In this document: positions 36,266-44,591 of the stretch, piece after piece
Position numbering within the stretch: position 1 is the first letter of the stretch
Layout of the letters: each line of letters opens with the position of its first letter
From: HGM10766 sp900757295
Lineage (GTDB): Bacteria; Bacillota_I; Bacilli_A; RF39; UBA660
Assembly: GCA_025992315.1 (NCBI GenBank)
Contig: DAJPHG010000001.1
Span: 434,001-498,000, forward strand
Direction of reading: 5' to 3'
DNA length: 64,000 nt
Notes under the pieces: generated by a model
What the model was told of the DNA's origin: nothing
Seen by the model: the letters and a program-made list of their open reading frames with translations, nothing else
Database searches by the model: none
Program-made: the position numbers and the translations under genes

Positions 36266-37096
36266 ATGGAAGGCAAGAAAAATAAAGGAATCATAATTAT
36301 ACTTATTGTGTTTATTTTAATATCTGTTTGTTTAGGAGGATATATAGTTGTTGATAAATATACTAATAAAAATAACAGTAGAAATACAACTAATACAACT
36401 TTAGATAAAAAGAATTCAAACGGTGATAAATTACCATCAACAAAATCTATTGAAAATATTACTTTTTACGAAGCTGATGAAGCAACACACTTGATAAGTG
36501 GTATATTATCTCAAAAAAGTAGTTTAAGTGATTTAAACAATAAAGAATTGTTATATTATGCTTTTGAGTATATGATTGGTAATAAATTTAATGGTAAGTA
36601 TGTAACTTCATTTACAAAAAGTGATTTAGAAGATGCTTTTAAATCTAGTCCTTTAGGAAATTTGAATATCAGTTGTGATGATATTTATAATTTAGGTAAT
36701 ATTAAATTATATAATTACGATTCAACATCTCAAAATTTCTCTTCAAATAGTGGTGAAGGTACAGATGGAAATGGTGGGCTATCATTTATTTATATAAATT
36801 ATGATTTTTATCAAAAAGATGATAAATATTATTTAGAAAACTATGGTGTTTATAATCAATATAATAGTATTGGTCCTAATGATAGTGAGTATTATGGTAA
36901 ATATAGTGATATAAAATCTAACAATATTTTATTTAAAAATCCATATGAATTAGGATCTGAGGCTGGAAATTCATTTGATGTTAAAGAAGAAATAAGAAAT
37001 AATTTTGATAATTATAAAACCAAAATGACAAAAATCACTTATATATTTAGTAAAACTAATGATCAACTTAGATTAATAGATTTTAAAGCTGAATAA
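36266..37096 (+). CDS. Membrane-anchored extracytoplasmic protein, unknown function
   Basis: A 276-residue protein: a short basic N-terminus, one helix (9-29), a Ser/Thr/Asn-rich linker (about 34-60), then an outer domain rich in Tyr, Asn and Asp. I do not recognise the family. Its layout (charged start, KGIIIILIVF-type anchor, Asn-rich linker) resembles the protein at 53296, but the outer domains do not clearly align. The strong AGAAAGGAGT ribosome site and the G9 promoter suggest a surface protein made in variable amounts. A moderate hairpin with a T run follows at 37105-37140. Confidence 0.75.
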   Translation: MEGKKNKGIIIILIVFILISVCLGGYIVVDKYTNKNNSRNTTNTTLDKKNSNGDKLPSTKSIENITFYEADEATHLISGILSQKSSLSDLNNKELLYYAFEYMIGNKFNGKYVTSFTKSDLEDAFKSSPLGNLNISCDDIYNLGNIKLYNYDSTSQNFSSNSGEGTDGNGGLSFIYINYDFYQKDDKYYLENYGVYNQYNSIGPNDSEYYGKYSDIKSNNILFKNPYELGSEAGNSFDVKEEIRNNFDNYKTKMTKITYIFSKTNDQLRLIDFKAE

Positions 37097-37144
37097 GAAA
37101 AATTAAAAAACTGTAGTTTAGTTATTAAATTACATTTTTTTATG

Positions 37145-37173
37145 TTAACTTTTTTATAAAAATATGAGATAAT
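37145..37173 (+). promoter_or_regulatory. Predicted promoter of rfbB
   Basis: TTAACT (37145-37150), 17-base spacer and GATAAT (37168-37173) with an extended TGA, 28 bases before the start. Confidence 0.5.
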
Positions 37174-37201
37174 TTATAGAGAAAATTATGGAGTGATTTT
37201 T

Positions 37202-38212
37202 ATGAGTAAATTCTTAGTAACTGGTGGTGCAGGATTTATTGGAAGTAATTTTCTTCATTATGCCGTATCTAAATATCCAAATGATCAATTTGTTTGTTTA
37301 GATGCTTTAACTTATGCCGGTAATTTTAATAACATAAAAAGTTTAACAAAAAATGATAATTTTAAATTTGTTAAAGGAAACATTACTGATAAGAATATGA
37401 TAGATAATTTATTTAATGAAGAAAAGTTTGATTATGTAATAAATTTTGCTGCTGAGACTCATGTTGATAATTCATTTGATAATGCTGATTTATTTTTGAA
37501 AACTAATATATTAGGAACGCAAGTTTTATTAGATGCTTCTTTAAAATATAATGTTAAAAAATATCATCAAATATCTACTGATGAAGTTTATGGAGATATG
37601 CCTATAGAATCAACTGAGTTATTTACTGAAAATTCAATGATAAAGCCTTCTAACCCTTATTCAGCAGCTAAAGCTAGTGCTGATTTATTGGTTTTGTCCT
37701 ATTATAAAACTCATAAATTACCAGTAACTATTTCAAGGTGTTCAAATAATTATGGACCTCATCAATATCCTGAAAAGCTTATACCTGTTATCATAAGTAA
37801 TGCTTTAATGGATAAACCTATTCCAATACATGGTAATGGTCTGAATGTAAGAGATTGGATTAATGTTAAAGATCATATTAGTGGTATAGATTTAGTTGTA
37901 AGAAAAGGAAAAGCTGGAGAAGTTTACAATTTTGGCGGTCATGCAGAAAGATCTAATATAGAAATAGCTAAAATTATTTTGAATTATTTAAATAAGCCTC
38001 TATCATTAATTAATTATGTAAGTGATCGGCCTGGTAATGATTTAAGATATGCTATGGATTCTTCTAAAGTAGAAAAAGAATTAGGATGGCAAATAGGATG
38101 CAACTTTGAAGATGGAATAAAAGAAACTATAGATTGGTATGTTAACAATAAGAAGTGGATTGAAGATATTATATCTGGGGAATATTTAAACAGTTATAAT
38201 AAAGAAAGTTAA
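37202..38212 (+). CDS. rfbB: dTDP-glucose 4,6-dehydratase
   Basis: 336 residues from the ATG at 37202, after GGAGTG; an in-frame GTG at 37193 lies inside that site. An extended short-chain dehydrogenase: NAD motif TGGAGFIGSNF at about 6-16, the family STDEVYGDM near 127 with the active-site Thr-Asp-Glu, and catalytic YSAAKASADL near 160. NNYGPHQYPEKLIP and RDWINVKDH complete the RfbB pattern. It makes dTDP-4-keto-6-deoxyglucose, the precursor of rhamnose and related sugars. rfbA, rfbC and rfbD are not in this window, so they must lie elsewhere or another 6-deoxysugar is made. Confidence 0.94.
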   Translation: MSKFLVTGGAGFIGSNFLHYAVSKYPNDQFVCLDALTYAGNFNNIKSLTKNDNFKFVKGNITDKNMIDNLFNEEKFDYVINFAAETHVDNSFDNADLFLKTNILGTQVLLDASLKYNVKKYHQISTDEVYGDMPIESTELFTENSMIKPSNPYSAAKASADLLVLSYYKTHKLPVTISRCSNNYGPHQYPEKLIPVIISNALMDKPIPIHGNGLNVRDWINVKDHISGIDLVVRKGKAGEVYNFGGHAERSNIEIAKIILNYLNKPLSLINYVSDRPGNDLRYAMDSSKVEKELGWQIGCNFEDGIKETIDWYVNNKKWIEDIISGEYLNSYNKES

Positions 38213-38224
38213 AATCAATTTAAT

Positions 38225-38250
38225 AAAATCAATTTAATATTGATTTTTTT
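38225..38250 (+). terminator. Rho-independent terminator after rfbB
   Basis: AAAATCAAT (38225-38233) pairs with ATTGATTTT (38239-38247), then more T. Confidence 0.75.
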
Positions 38251-38294
38251 ATTTAAAAAGAGTATTATATGTTTACTAAAAAAGGAGGGGTATT

Positions 38295-38900
38295 ATGAAC
38301 TTTACGTATGATGGCGCAGATTTAAGTAGTACTATAAAACATTATGAAGTAAATAAAAATAAAATAATTATTGAATATTTAGATGGATCTACTAAAATTG
38401 TTGCAAATTCTAAAAATATGGAAAATTCTATACAAGAAGTAATGTTAGAGCAAGCTGAAGAAAGAAACGTTAAAATGTTTGATTATGAAATGAAAAATTC
38501 ATCTAATTATGATGTAGCTGTTTTATCTGCAATTATGGCAGGAACTACTGTTGCTTTAAATTATTTAACCAAAGTTCCTTATCATTATGATATAGCTAAT
38601 TTAGTTGCTGGTGGCTTAGGATGTGTTATACTTGGTCAAATAGTAAATGATTATAAACAGTTTAAGAAATGTAATGAATTATCTAAATATGAATACTATT
38701 TATATTTTAGAAATGAATTAGAGCAATATAAAAATTATAGTAAATTATATAATAATGTAAGAAATAATAATGCGTTGAATATAAATACATTAGATAGTTA
38801 TTCTGAAAAAGATCTTGATCGTGTTATCATTAATTTATGTCGTATTGCAGCAGAAGATCAAGAAAAAGAAAATTATGAAAGAACAAAAAAATTAAGATAA
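38295..38900 (+). CDS. Hypothetical protein with a central membrane hairpin
   Basis: A 201-residue protein that I do not recognise. Residues 1-40 look like a small beta domain (FTYDGADLSS, IIIEYLDGS). Residues about 42-66 are a charged helix, about 76-92 and 98-116 are two moderately hydrophobic segments, and 118-201 are charged helical. A very good AAAGGAGGGG ribosome site suggests real and strong expression. It faces gerQ tail to tail with a shared terminator. Confidence 0.7.
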   Translation: MNFTYDGADLSSTIKHYEVNKNKIIIEYLDGSTKIVANSKNMENSIQEVMLEQAEERNVKMFDYEMKNSSNYDVAVLSAIMAGTTVALNYLTKVPYHYDIANLVAGGLGCVILGQIVNDYKQFKKCNELSKYEYYLYFRNELEQYKNYSKLYNNVRNNNALNINTLDSYSEKDLDRVIINLCRIAAEDQEKENYERTKKLR

Positions 38901-38917
38901 ATTCATCTTAATTTTTT
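38886..38917. terminator. Bidirectional terminator between converging genes
   Basis: A perfect 13-bp stem: AAAAAATTAAGAT (38886-38898) with ATCTTAATTTTTT (38905-38917). It has T runs in both directions and overlaps both stop codons. Confidence 0.9.
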
Positions 38918-39308
38918 AATTGAATGTTTTTTCGGAATATACATGGCTATAATTGATTTTTTCATCAAATTCTACATAATTTAGATAGATCATTAATATC
39001 AAATACCAGTTTCCATTATTAGGATCACTTATAATTAAATGATCTCTTCCTGCTTCTTCAATTATGCCAGTAAATATTCTATCTTTCCATTCATTAGAAT
39101 CTGGAAAAGAAACAAATGCTCTAACTCTTTTTCCTTTATTTAATCTAAGAATGTTTTCGATATAACTTTGTTCCATTGGTAAACTTTGATTTAATGGCTC
39201 AATATTATTTTGATAATTACTAGGCGTAGGATTTTGATTCATATTTGGTTGGGGATTAGGATTAGTAGCTGTAGGAAAAGTAGGATTCTGATAAAAATTA
39301 CCGTTCAT
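38916..39308 (-). CDS. gerQ: GerQ-like spore coat protein
   Basis: 130 residues on the minus strand, from the ATG at 39308 after AGAGGTGATT; a GTG at 39320 lies within that site. The first ~50 residues are Asn/Pro/Gln-rich and disordered. The C-terminal ~80 match the GerQ (YwdL) domain: QSYIENILRLNKGKRVRAFV, FTGIIEEAGRDHLIISDP, WYLILMIYLNYVEFDE. In Bacillus GerQ is a coat protein cross-linked by transglutaminase and needed for cortex lysis by CwlJ. It is the only clear spore-coat gene here and the only clear minus-strand gene. It implies a sporulating lineage or a reused coat protein. Confidence 0.88.
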   Translation of the reverse strand: MNGNFYQNPTFPTATNPNPQPNMNQNPTPSNYQNNIEPLNQSLPMEQSYIENILRLNKGKRVRAFVSFPDSNEWKDRIFTGIIEEAGRDHLIISDPNNGNWYLILMIYLNYVEFDEKINYSHVYSEKTFN

Positions 39309-39348
39309 TAAAATAATCACCTCTTTAAATTTATATGATTTTAATTTA

Positions 39349-39371
39349 TTAATATGTTAATAACATATTAA
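39349..39371. repeat. Perfect inverted repeat between divergent gerQ and yitT
   Basis: TTAATATGTT (39349-39358) and AACATATTAA (39362-39371) around AAT, followed by TTTTT on the + strand. It could be an operator for either gene. No + strand gene precedes it that would need a terminator. Confidence 0.6.
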
Positions 39372-39406
39372 TTTTTACTTTGGACATTCTATAAATAAGA
39401 AGTGTA

Positions 39407-39415
39407 TGTTATAAT
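39407..39415 (+). promoter_or_regulatory. Extended -10 element before yitT
   Basis: TGTTATAAT at 39407-39415, 24 bases before the yitT start; no convincing -35 box at the right distance. Confidence 0.4.
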
Positions 39416-39439
39416 TTATGAAGATATGGTGGTTATAAT

Positions 39440-40339
39440 ATGTTTTTTAATTTAAATAAAGTAATTGAAAAAGTAAAAGAAAAAAACAGAATATTAAGAT
39501 TATCAATGTTAGGAATTGGCGTATTTTTATTGGCGTTAGCTTATAATATGTTTTTAGAGCCTAATAATTTAGTAACTGGTGGAATATCAGGTTTAGCAAT
39601 TATATGTCAAAAAATATTTTCAATTAATGCTAGTTTTTTCATTTATATTTTTAGTATAATACTAATTATAATAAGTTATTTTACTTTAGGTTTAAAGGAG
39701 ACTTCAAAGCAAATATTAGGAGCAATACTTTATCCTTTGATGGTAAGTTTTACATGTCCTTTAGCTAGACTTTTAAATAATTATTTTGTCCTTGATAGTT
39801 TTCTATTAGAAGTTTTACTAGCGAGTTTAGTAATAGGATTTGCTGGAGGAATAATTTATAAAGCTGGTTATTCTAGTGGTGGTAATGATATTATTGTTAT
39901 GATTATGAATAAATATGCTAAGATGCCGATAGGAAAATGTAATTTTATTAGTAATGTTATAATTGTATTATTAGGCGGAGCTATTTTTGGGTTAAACAAT
40001 GTTATATATGCAGTATTAATAATTTATTTAAATAGCGCTGTTGTAGATAAAATTTTACTTGGTATATCAAATAGTAAACAGTTTTTTATTCATACTAATG
40101 AAATAAATAAAGTTAAAGAGTTAATAATAAAAAAATTAAATACTGGAGTTACAGAATTAGAAACTACTGGTGGATATTCAAAACGTAGAAAAAAGATGTT
40201 GATGTGCGTAGTAGCAACAAGAGACTATTATATGTTTAAACAGGCAGTTTTAGAGATTGATCCAGATGCATTTTTTGTTATTAATGATTGTTATGAGGTT
40301 ACTGGTGGTGTAAAAAGAACTACATTGCCTTTTATATAA
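39440..40339 (+). CDS. yitT: YitT-family membrane protein (DUF161 + DUF2179)
   Basis: A 299-residue protein with five to six hydrophobic helices in the first ~205 residues. Signatures are ALAYNMFLEPNNLVTGGISG near 33 and GFAGGIIYKAGYSSGGNDII near 133. The C-terminal DUF2179 domain (about 215-295) has TNEINKVKELIIKKLNTGVT and DPDAFFVINDCYEVTGG. Members are common in Firmicutes; the transport role is not established. Confidence 0.93.
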   Translation: MFFNLNKVIEKVKEKNRILRLSMLGIGVFLLALAYNMFLEPNNLVTGGISGLAIICQKIFSINASFFIYIFSIILIIISYFTLGLKETSKQILGAILYPLMVSFTCPLARLLNNYFVLDSFLLEVLLASLVIGFAGGIIYKAGYSSGGNDIIVMIMNKYAKMPIGKCNFISNVIIVLLGGAIFGLNNVIYAVLIIYLNSAVVDKILLGISNSKQFFIHTNEINKVKELIIKKLNTGVTELETTGGYSKRRKKMLMCVVATRDYYMFKQAVLEIDPDAFFVINDCYEVTGGVKRTTLPFI

Positions 40340-40365
40340 GCACATTCTAAATGAATGTGCTTTAT
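40338..40365 (+). terminator. Rho-independent terminator of yitT
   Basis: AAGCACATTC (40338-40347) pairs perfectly with GAATGTGCTT (40353-40362). Confidence 0.8.
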
Positions 40366-40409
40366 TATGAAAACAGGGCAAATTTACCATTTATTTAATA
40401 TTCTATTTT

Positions 40410-40418
40410 TGTTATAAT
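40410..40418 (+). promoter_or_regulatory. Extended -10 element before ftsE
   Basis: TGTTATAAT at 40410-40418, 24 bases before the ftsE start; it would drive ftsE-ftsX-hydrolase activator. Confidence 0.5.
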
Positions 40419-40442
40419 GGTTATAATAAGTAAGGTGGTAAA

Positions 40443-41144
40443 ATGAAATTTATTAAAATTGAAGACTGCTATAAAGTTTATAAAAATGGCGTAACAGCTA
40501 ATGCGGGCTTGAATTTAGAAATAGATAAAGGCGAGTTTGTTTTTATAATTGGAACAACTGGGTGTGGTAAATCAACATTAATAAAAATGCTTTATAGAGA
40601 AGAAAAACCAACTAAAGGTAAAGTAATAGTTGGTGGTATTAATGTAGCAAAATTGAGAAATAGTAAAGTATATAAATTAAGAAGAAAATTAGGAATTGTA
40701 TTTCAAGATTTTAAATTGTTGCCTAAACTATCTGTATATGATAACGTAGCATTTCCTTTGAACAGTATGGGATTACCAAAAAGAGAAGTCAAACTTCGTG
40801 TAAAAAATGCTTTAGAGTTGGTAGGACTAAAAGATAAGATGAGATCTTATCCAAATGAGTTATCTGCAGGTATGCAACAAAGAGTTTGTATTGCTAGAGC
40901 CATGGTTAATGGACCTAAATTGTTGATCTGTGATGAACCAACAGGAAATCTTGACCCAGAAACTTCAAAAGAAATTATGGAAGTTTTAGATGGTATTAAT
41001 AGAGAATTAGGTACAACAATTGTCATGGTAACTCATGATAAAGATATTGTTAATAGAATGAAAAAAAGAGTAATTTTATTAGACAATGGTGTATTAGTTA
41101 GCGATGAAAAGAAAGGAAAATATAAAGCCCATGAAAGCGTTTAG
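40443..41144 (+). CDS. ftsE: Cell division ATP-binding protein FtsE
   Basis: A 233-residue ABC ATPase. Walker A GTTGCGKST near 38, FQDFKLLPKLSVYDNVAFPL after the Q-loop (the FtsE signature), LSAGMQQRVCIARAM signature loop, Walker B LLICDEPTGNLDP and switch MVTHD. With FtsX it forms the complex that turns on a peptidoglycan hydrolase at the division site. The start follows AAGGTGGTAAA. It overlaps ftsX by 14 bases and is the first gene of a three-gene unit. Confidence 0.96.
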   Translation: MKFIKIEDCYKVYKNGVTANAGLNLEIDKGEFVFIIGTTGCGKSTLIKMLYREEKPTKGKVIVGGINVAKLRNSKVYKLRRKLGIVFQDFKLLPKLSVYDNVAFPLNSMGLPKREVKLRVKNALELVGLKDKMRSYPNELSAGMQQRVCIARAMVNGPKLLICDEPTGNLDPETSKEIMEVLDGINRELGTTIVMVTHDKDIVNRMKKRVILLDNGVLVSDEKKGKYKAHESV

Positions 41145-42036
41145 AGTTTTAGGCCGTAGTATTAGTGAAGGCCTTCATAGTGTTTTTCGTAATTTTAGTT
41201 TAAGTATGGCTTCTATAATTTGTACAACTATAACCTTGATTTTAGTAGCTATTGCGATAGTTATATCGGCAAATGTTGATAATTTTACTCAGGAAATTGA
41301 AAGGGATTTGACTATTGTAGTATTTGTTGATAACAAAGCAACAGAAGAAGATATTAATACTGTAAAAACTGAATTAAATAAAATAAGTAATATTGATCAA
41401 GATGAAATGGTTTATAAAAGTAAAGAAGAAGTAAAAGAAGAGATGAGAAGTCAATCTGAAGTTTTTAATACTGTTATGAGCCAATGGGATGATTCAAGTA
41501 ATCCATTGAAAAACACATTCCAAATCAAAGTAAAAAATATTGAAAAAATTAATGATACTGCTAAAAAAATTCAAGCTATACCAAATGTTACAACTGTTCG
41601 CTATGGTGAAGGTATGGTAGAAAAAATGGTTAGTGCATTTAAATGGATAGAAAGAATTGCTTATGGTGCGGTTATTGCATTAGTATTAGTTACTGTATTC
41701 TTAATAATTAATACAATAAAATTAACAATTTTCTCAAGAAAGAAAGAAATAGAAATAATGCGTTTAGTTGGTGCTAGTAATTTTGTTATTAAAACACCAT
41801 TTGTTATAGAAGGTATGTTTTTAGGATTATTAGGCTCAATAGTACCTGTTTTAATTATTATTTTTGGTTATACATCTTTATATGATTATTCTTCAGGATA
41901 TGTATTTAGTCCATTAATTCAATTAATTAAACCAATACCTTTTATATATTATGCATCTTTAATTATTGTTGGATTAGGAATTGTTGTAGGTATGATTGGT
42001 AGTGCTACTGCTTCTAGAAAGTATTTGAAGGTTTAA
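41131..42036 (+). CDS. ftsX: Cell division protein FtsX
   Basis: 301 residues from the ATG at 41131; an in-frame ATG at 41104 is possible but gives a non-typical leader, whereas MKAFRVLGRSISEGL matches known FtsX starts. One N-terminal helix (about 24-45), an outer domain (about 46-170) with VVFVDNKATEEDI, then three C-terminal helices in an FtsX domain with EIEIMRLVGASNFVIKTPF. The outer loop would contact the coiled-coil activator encoded 2 bases downstream. Confidence 0.95.
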   Translation: MKAFRVLGRSISEGLHSVFRNFSLSMASIICTTITLILVAIAIVISANVDNFTQEIERDLTIVVFVDNKATEEDINTVKTELNKISNIDQDEMVYKSKEEVKEEMRSQSEVFNTVMSQWDDSSNPLKNTFQIKVKNIEKINDTAKKIQAIPNVTTVRYGEGMVEKMVSAFKWIERIAYGAVIALVLVTVFLIINTIKLTIFSRKKEIEIMRLVGASNFVIKTPFVIEGMFLGLLGSIVPVLIIIFGYTSLYDYSSGYVFSPLIQLIKPIPFIYYASLIIVGLGIVVGMIGSATASRKYLKV

Positions 42037-42037
42037 T

Positions 42038-43192
42038 ATGAAATATTTTAAAAGAATATTATTTTTACTCCTAATTATAGTTTTAATACCTAAGAATGTT
42101 AATGCAACAACATTAAAAGAATATGAAGATCAAGTAAAAAAATATACTGCTGAGTTACAAGAAAAACAGGCAAAACTAGCTAAAAATGATCAGGAGATTG
42201 CTCAAATTAAAAGTAATATTTCATCTATAGAAAATCAAATAAAAACTGCAGAAAATGAAATAACTAGCTTACAACAAGAGATTGATAAAAGTAATGAAGA
42301 AATAAAGAAAAAGAGTGAAGAAAGTAAAAATTTGATGGAATATTTTCAAATTGCAGATGGTGAAAATGCTTATTTGGAGTATGCTTTTGGTGCTCAAACT
42401 ATTACAGATATGATATATCGTGTTTCTATTGTAGAACAAATGACTGAATATAATGATCAAATTATGAAAGAGTTAGAAGCGTTAATAGAAACAAATAAGC
42501 AAAAGACAGTAGAATTAGATAATAAGAAAAAAGAATTAGCTAATTTAAAGAAAAATTTACAAGATCAAAAAGAAAGAATTGAAGCTGATAGTGATTCAAT
42601 TAAAGAAACTGTTCCATCAGTAAAACAACAAATTGAAGTTTATCAAAAGCAAGTCGATTACTGGAAAGGAAAAGGTTGTAAATCAAATGACGTTTTAGGT
42701 GTTACATGTGCTGTTCCACCAAAAATAACTACGGGAAATATTACACCTACTAATATTATTGGAGCAAACGGATTTAGATTACCAATGGATCATGGTTATT
42801 TAACACAAGGTTTTAGTGGTAAAAATGGTCATATGGGACTAGATTTTGGTAGTACAAATAAGTCTCAACCAATTTTCCCTGTTGCTAATGGATTGGTTAT
42901 TTATGTTGATAGAGATAGATATGGAGCTAATGTTGTTAAAATAGTTCATAATATCAATGGAAAATTACTTTTCTCAACATATGCTCATATGAGAGCAGTT
43001 TACTTTAAAAAAGGGCAAACTGTAACTATAAATGATACCCTTGGTTTAATGGGATCAACAGGTAATTCAACTGGACCTCATCTTCATATTGAAATGACAA
43101 CTTGTGACTGGACTTATAACTGCACATATAAGACATATAAAAACAGTTTAGTAAATCCATTCTCATATATACCTAATGGTACTAGATGGTAA
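42038..43192 (+). CDS. Coiled-coil M23 peptidase / murein hydrolase activator (PcsB/EnvC-like)
   Basis: A 384-residue secreted protein. Signal peptide 1-23 (LFLLLIIVLIPKNVNA), then a long coiled coil (about 25-200) with heptads, then an M23/LytM domain (about 245-380). Zinc ligands are intact: HMGLDFG (His and Asp) near 268 and HLHIE near 348, with a further His in YAHM near 319. An intact site means it may cut peptidoglycan itself rather than only activate others, unlike degenerate EnvC. ftsEX next to a coiled-coil hydrolase is the arrangement of PcsB and CwlO systems. Confidence 0.93.
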   Translation: MKYFKRILFLLLIIVLIPKNVNATTLKEYEDQVKKYTAELQEKQAKLAKNDQEIAQIKSNISSIENQIKTAENEITSLQQEIDKSNEEIKKKSEESKNLMEYFQIADGENAYLEYAFGAQTITDMIYRVSIVEQMTEYNDQIMKELEALIETNKQKTVELDNKKKELANLKKNLQDQKERIEADSDSIKETVPSVKQQIEVYQKQVDYWKGKGCKSNDVLGVTCAVPPKITTGNITPTNIIGANGFRLPMDHGYLTQGFSGKNGHMGLDFGSTNKSQPIFPVANGLVIYVDRDRYGANVVKIVHNINGKLLFSTYAHMRAVYFKKGQTVTINDTLGLMGSTGNSTGPHLHIEMTTCDWTYNCTYKTYKNSLVNPFSYIPNGTRW

Positions 43193-43220
43193 AAAAAGTT
43201 TTTTAAGCTTTTTTTCTTTT
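43191..43220 (+). terminator. Terminator after the ftsEX operon
   Basis: AAAAAAAG (43191-43198) with CTTTTTTT (43208-43215), overlapping the stop; stem is AT-rich so strength is moderate. Confidence 0.6.
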
Positions 43221-43293
43221 TATATAGATAGTTTTTATGAAAAATGATATTATTATAAAGTGTTTAAGAACATAGTATTATAAGGGTGAAAAT

Positions 43294-44532
43294 ATGAATA
43301 TATATCAAGCATTATTAGATAATTACTTAGAAATATATCAAGTTAATTTAAAAACCGGAAATATAAATTTTATAAAAAATATGTATCATGGTACGAGTGA
43401 TAATATTAGTAACTATTGTGAAGAAATATTAAACAATATTTACGAAGAAGATAAAAATAAATATATTAAATTATCTGACTTAAACTATGTTAGTAGAAAG
43501 ATAGCTAAAGATAAAATAATTAGAAGATTAAGAATGAAGGTTAACGGTTTATATAAATGGATTTATTTTGAAACAATAAAACCTGCTGATTTTGATAAAA
43601 ATAATCCAAATATATTATATACTTTCAAATTAGATGATAAAAATATAGGAGATATTACTAAAATATTATTAGAAAGTTATGTAAAAGTTTTAAAAATAAA
43701 TTTGTCTAATGATAGCTTTTCTATAATAAAAATACTAGATGATGAAAGTTCTGATAGTAGCATTAATTTTTCAATTTGGATAAATAATTTTGTTGCAGAA
43801 GGAAATATATTTAAACAGGATGAAGAAAGGTTTATGAAAGCTTTGAATGTTCAAATGTTAAAAAAATATTTTAAAACTAATAAGAAATTAGAATTGAAAT
43901 ATCGACGTAAAATTGATGATGAGTTTAAATATGTTTGTTTAGAAATATCAAAGTCAACTGATTATGCTAAGGATAATCAAAATTTATTGTTAAAGGTTAC
44001 TGATATTCATGAAACTTATATTTTAGAACTAGAAAGAAAAAGAATTTTAGAAGAACAAGCTTATTATGATAAGTCAACTGGGTTACTTAATATGAATTCT
44101 TATATTAATTTTTGTGAAGAATATGTTTTAAGAAAAGATAAAAATAATGTTGCTGTTTTATTTGCTGATTTAAATGGCTTAAAAAGAATTAATGATATAA
44201 AAGGTCATGAAGAGGGAGATAAGTATATTTGTAAATTTACTAAAATATTAAAAGATTTCTTTGGCAAATATTTATGTTATCGCAGAAGTGGTGATGAATT
44301 TATTGTTATCATGGATAAAGAAAATGAAGAACAAGCTTTAAAACATATTAAGGCATTCAAGAATTATCTAAAATCTTTTGCTTATCCACTTGCATCAGTG
44401 GGATATTGTTGGAGAGAAAATCCAATATCAATTCAAAACTTGATAAATGAAGCAGAGAAATATATGTATAAAGAAAAATTATTGCATTATAAACAATATC
44501 CTAAGTTTATAAGAACTCCTGAAGAAAAATAG
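43294..44532 (+). CDS. PAS-like/GGDEF protein with SGDEF active site (diguanylate cyclase-like)
   Basis: A 412-residue soluble protein. Two sensor-like segments (about 1-115 and 120-235) with PAS-type features come first. A short helix with ERKRILEEQAYYDKSTGLLN links to a GGDEF domain (about 255-400): VAVLFADLNGLKRIND with the metal Asp and RRSGDEFIVIMD, with SGDEF at 332-336. The first Gly of GGDEF is Ser; some SGDEF proteins are active, others are not. No RxxD inhibitory site sits five residues upstream. No EAL, HD-GYP or PilZ protein is visible in the window. It sits alone between ftsEX and the spoVD-like gene. Confidence 0.82.
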   Translation: MNIYQALLDNYLEIYQVNLKTGNINFIKNMYHGTSDNISNYCEEILNNIYEEDKNKYIKLSDLNYVSRKIAKDKIIRRLRMKVNGLYKWIYFETIKPADFDKNNPNILYTFKLDDKNIGDITKILLESYVKVLKINLSNDSFSIIKILDDESSDSSINFSIWINNFVAEGNIFKQDEERFMKALNVQMLKKYFKTNKKLELKYRRKIDDEFKYVCLEISKSTDYAKDNQNLLLKVTDIHETYILELERKRILEEQAYYDKSTGLLNMNSYINFCEEYVLRKDKNNVAVLFADLNGLKRINDIKGHEEGDKYICKFTKILKDFFGKYLCYRRSGDEFIVIMDKENEEQALKHIKAFKNYLKSFAYPLASVGYCWRENPISIQNLINEAEKYMYKEKLLHYKQYPKFIRTPEEK

Positions 44533-44591
44533 ATATAATTAATTTTAATAATATTATTGTTTTATAAACATATAATTTTTTAGGTGATTAC

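Noticed and set aside
41104..41130. Earlier ATG for ftsX
   Set aside because: No ribosome site before it, and the protein start at 41131 matches the usual FtsX N-terminus.
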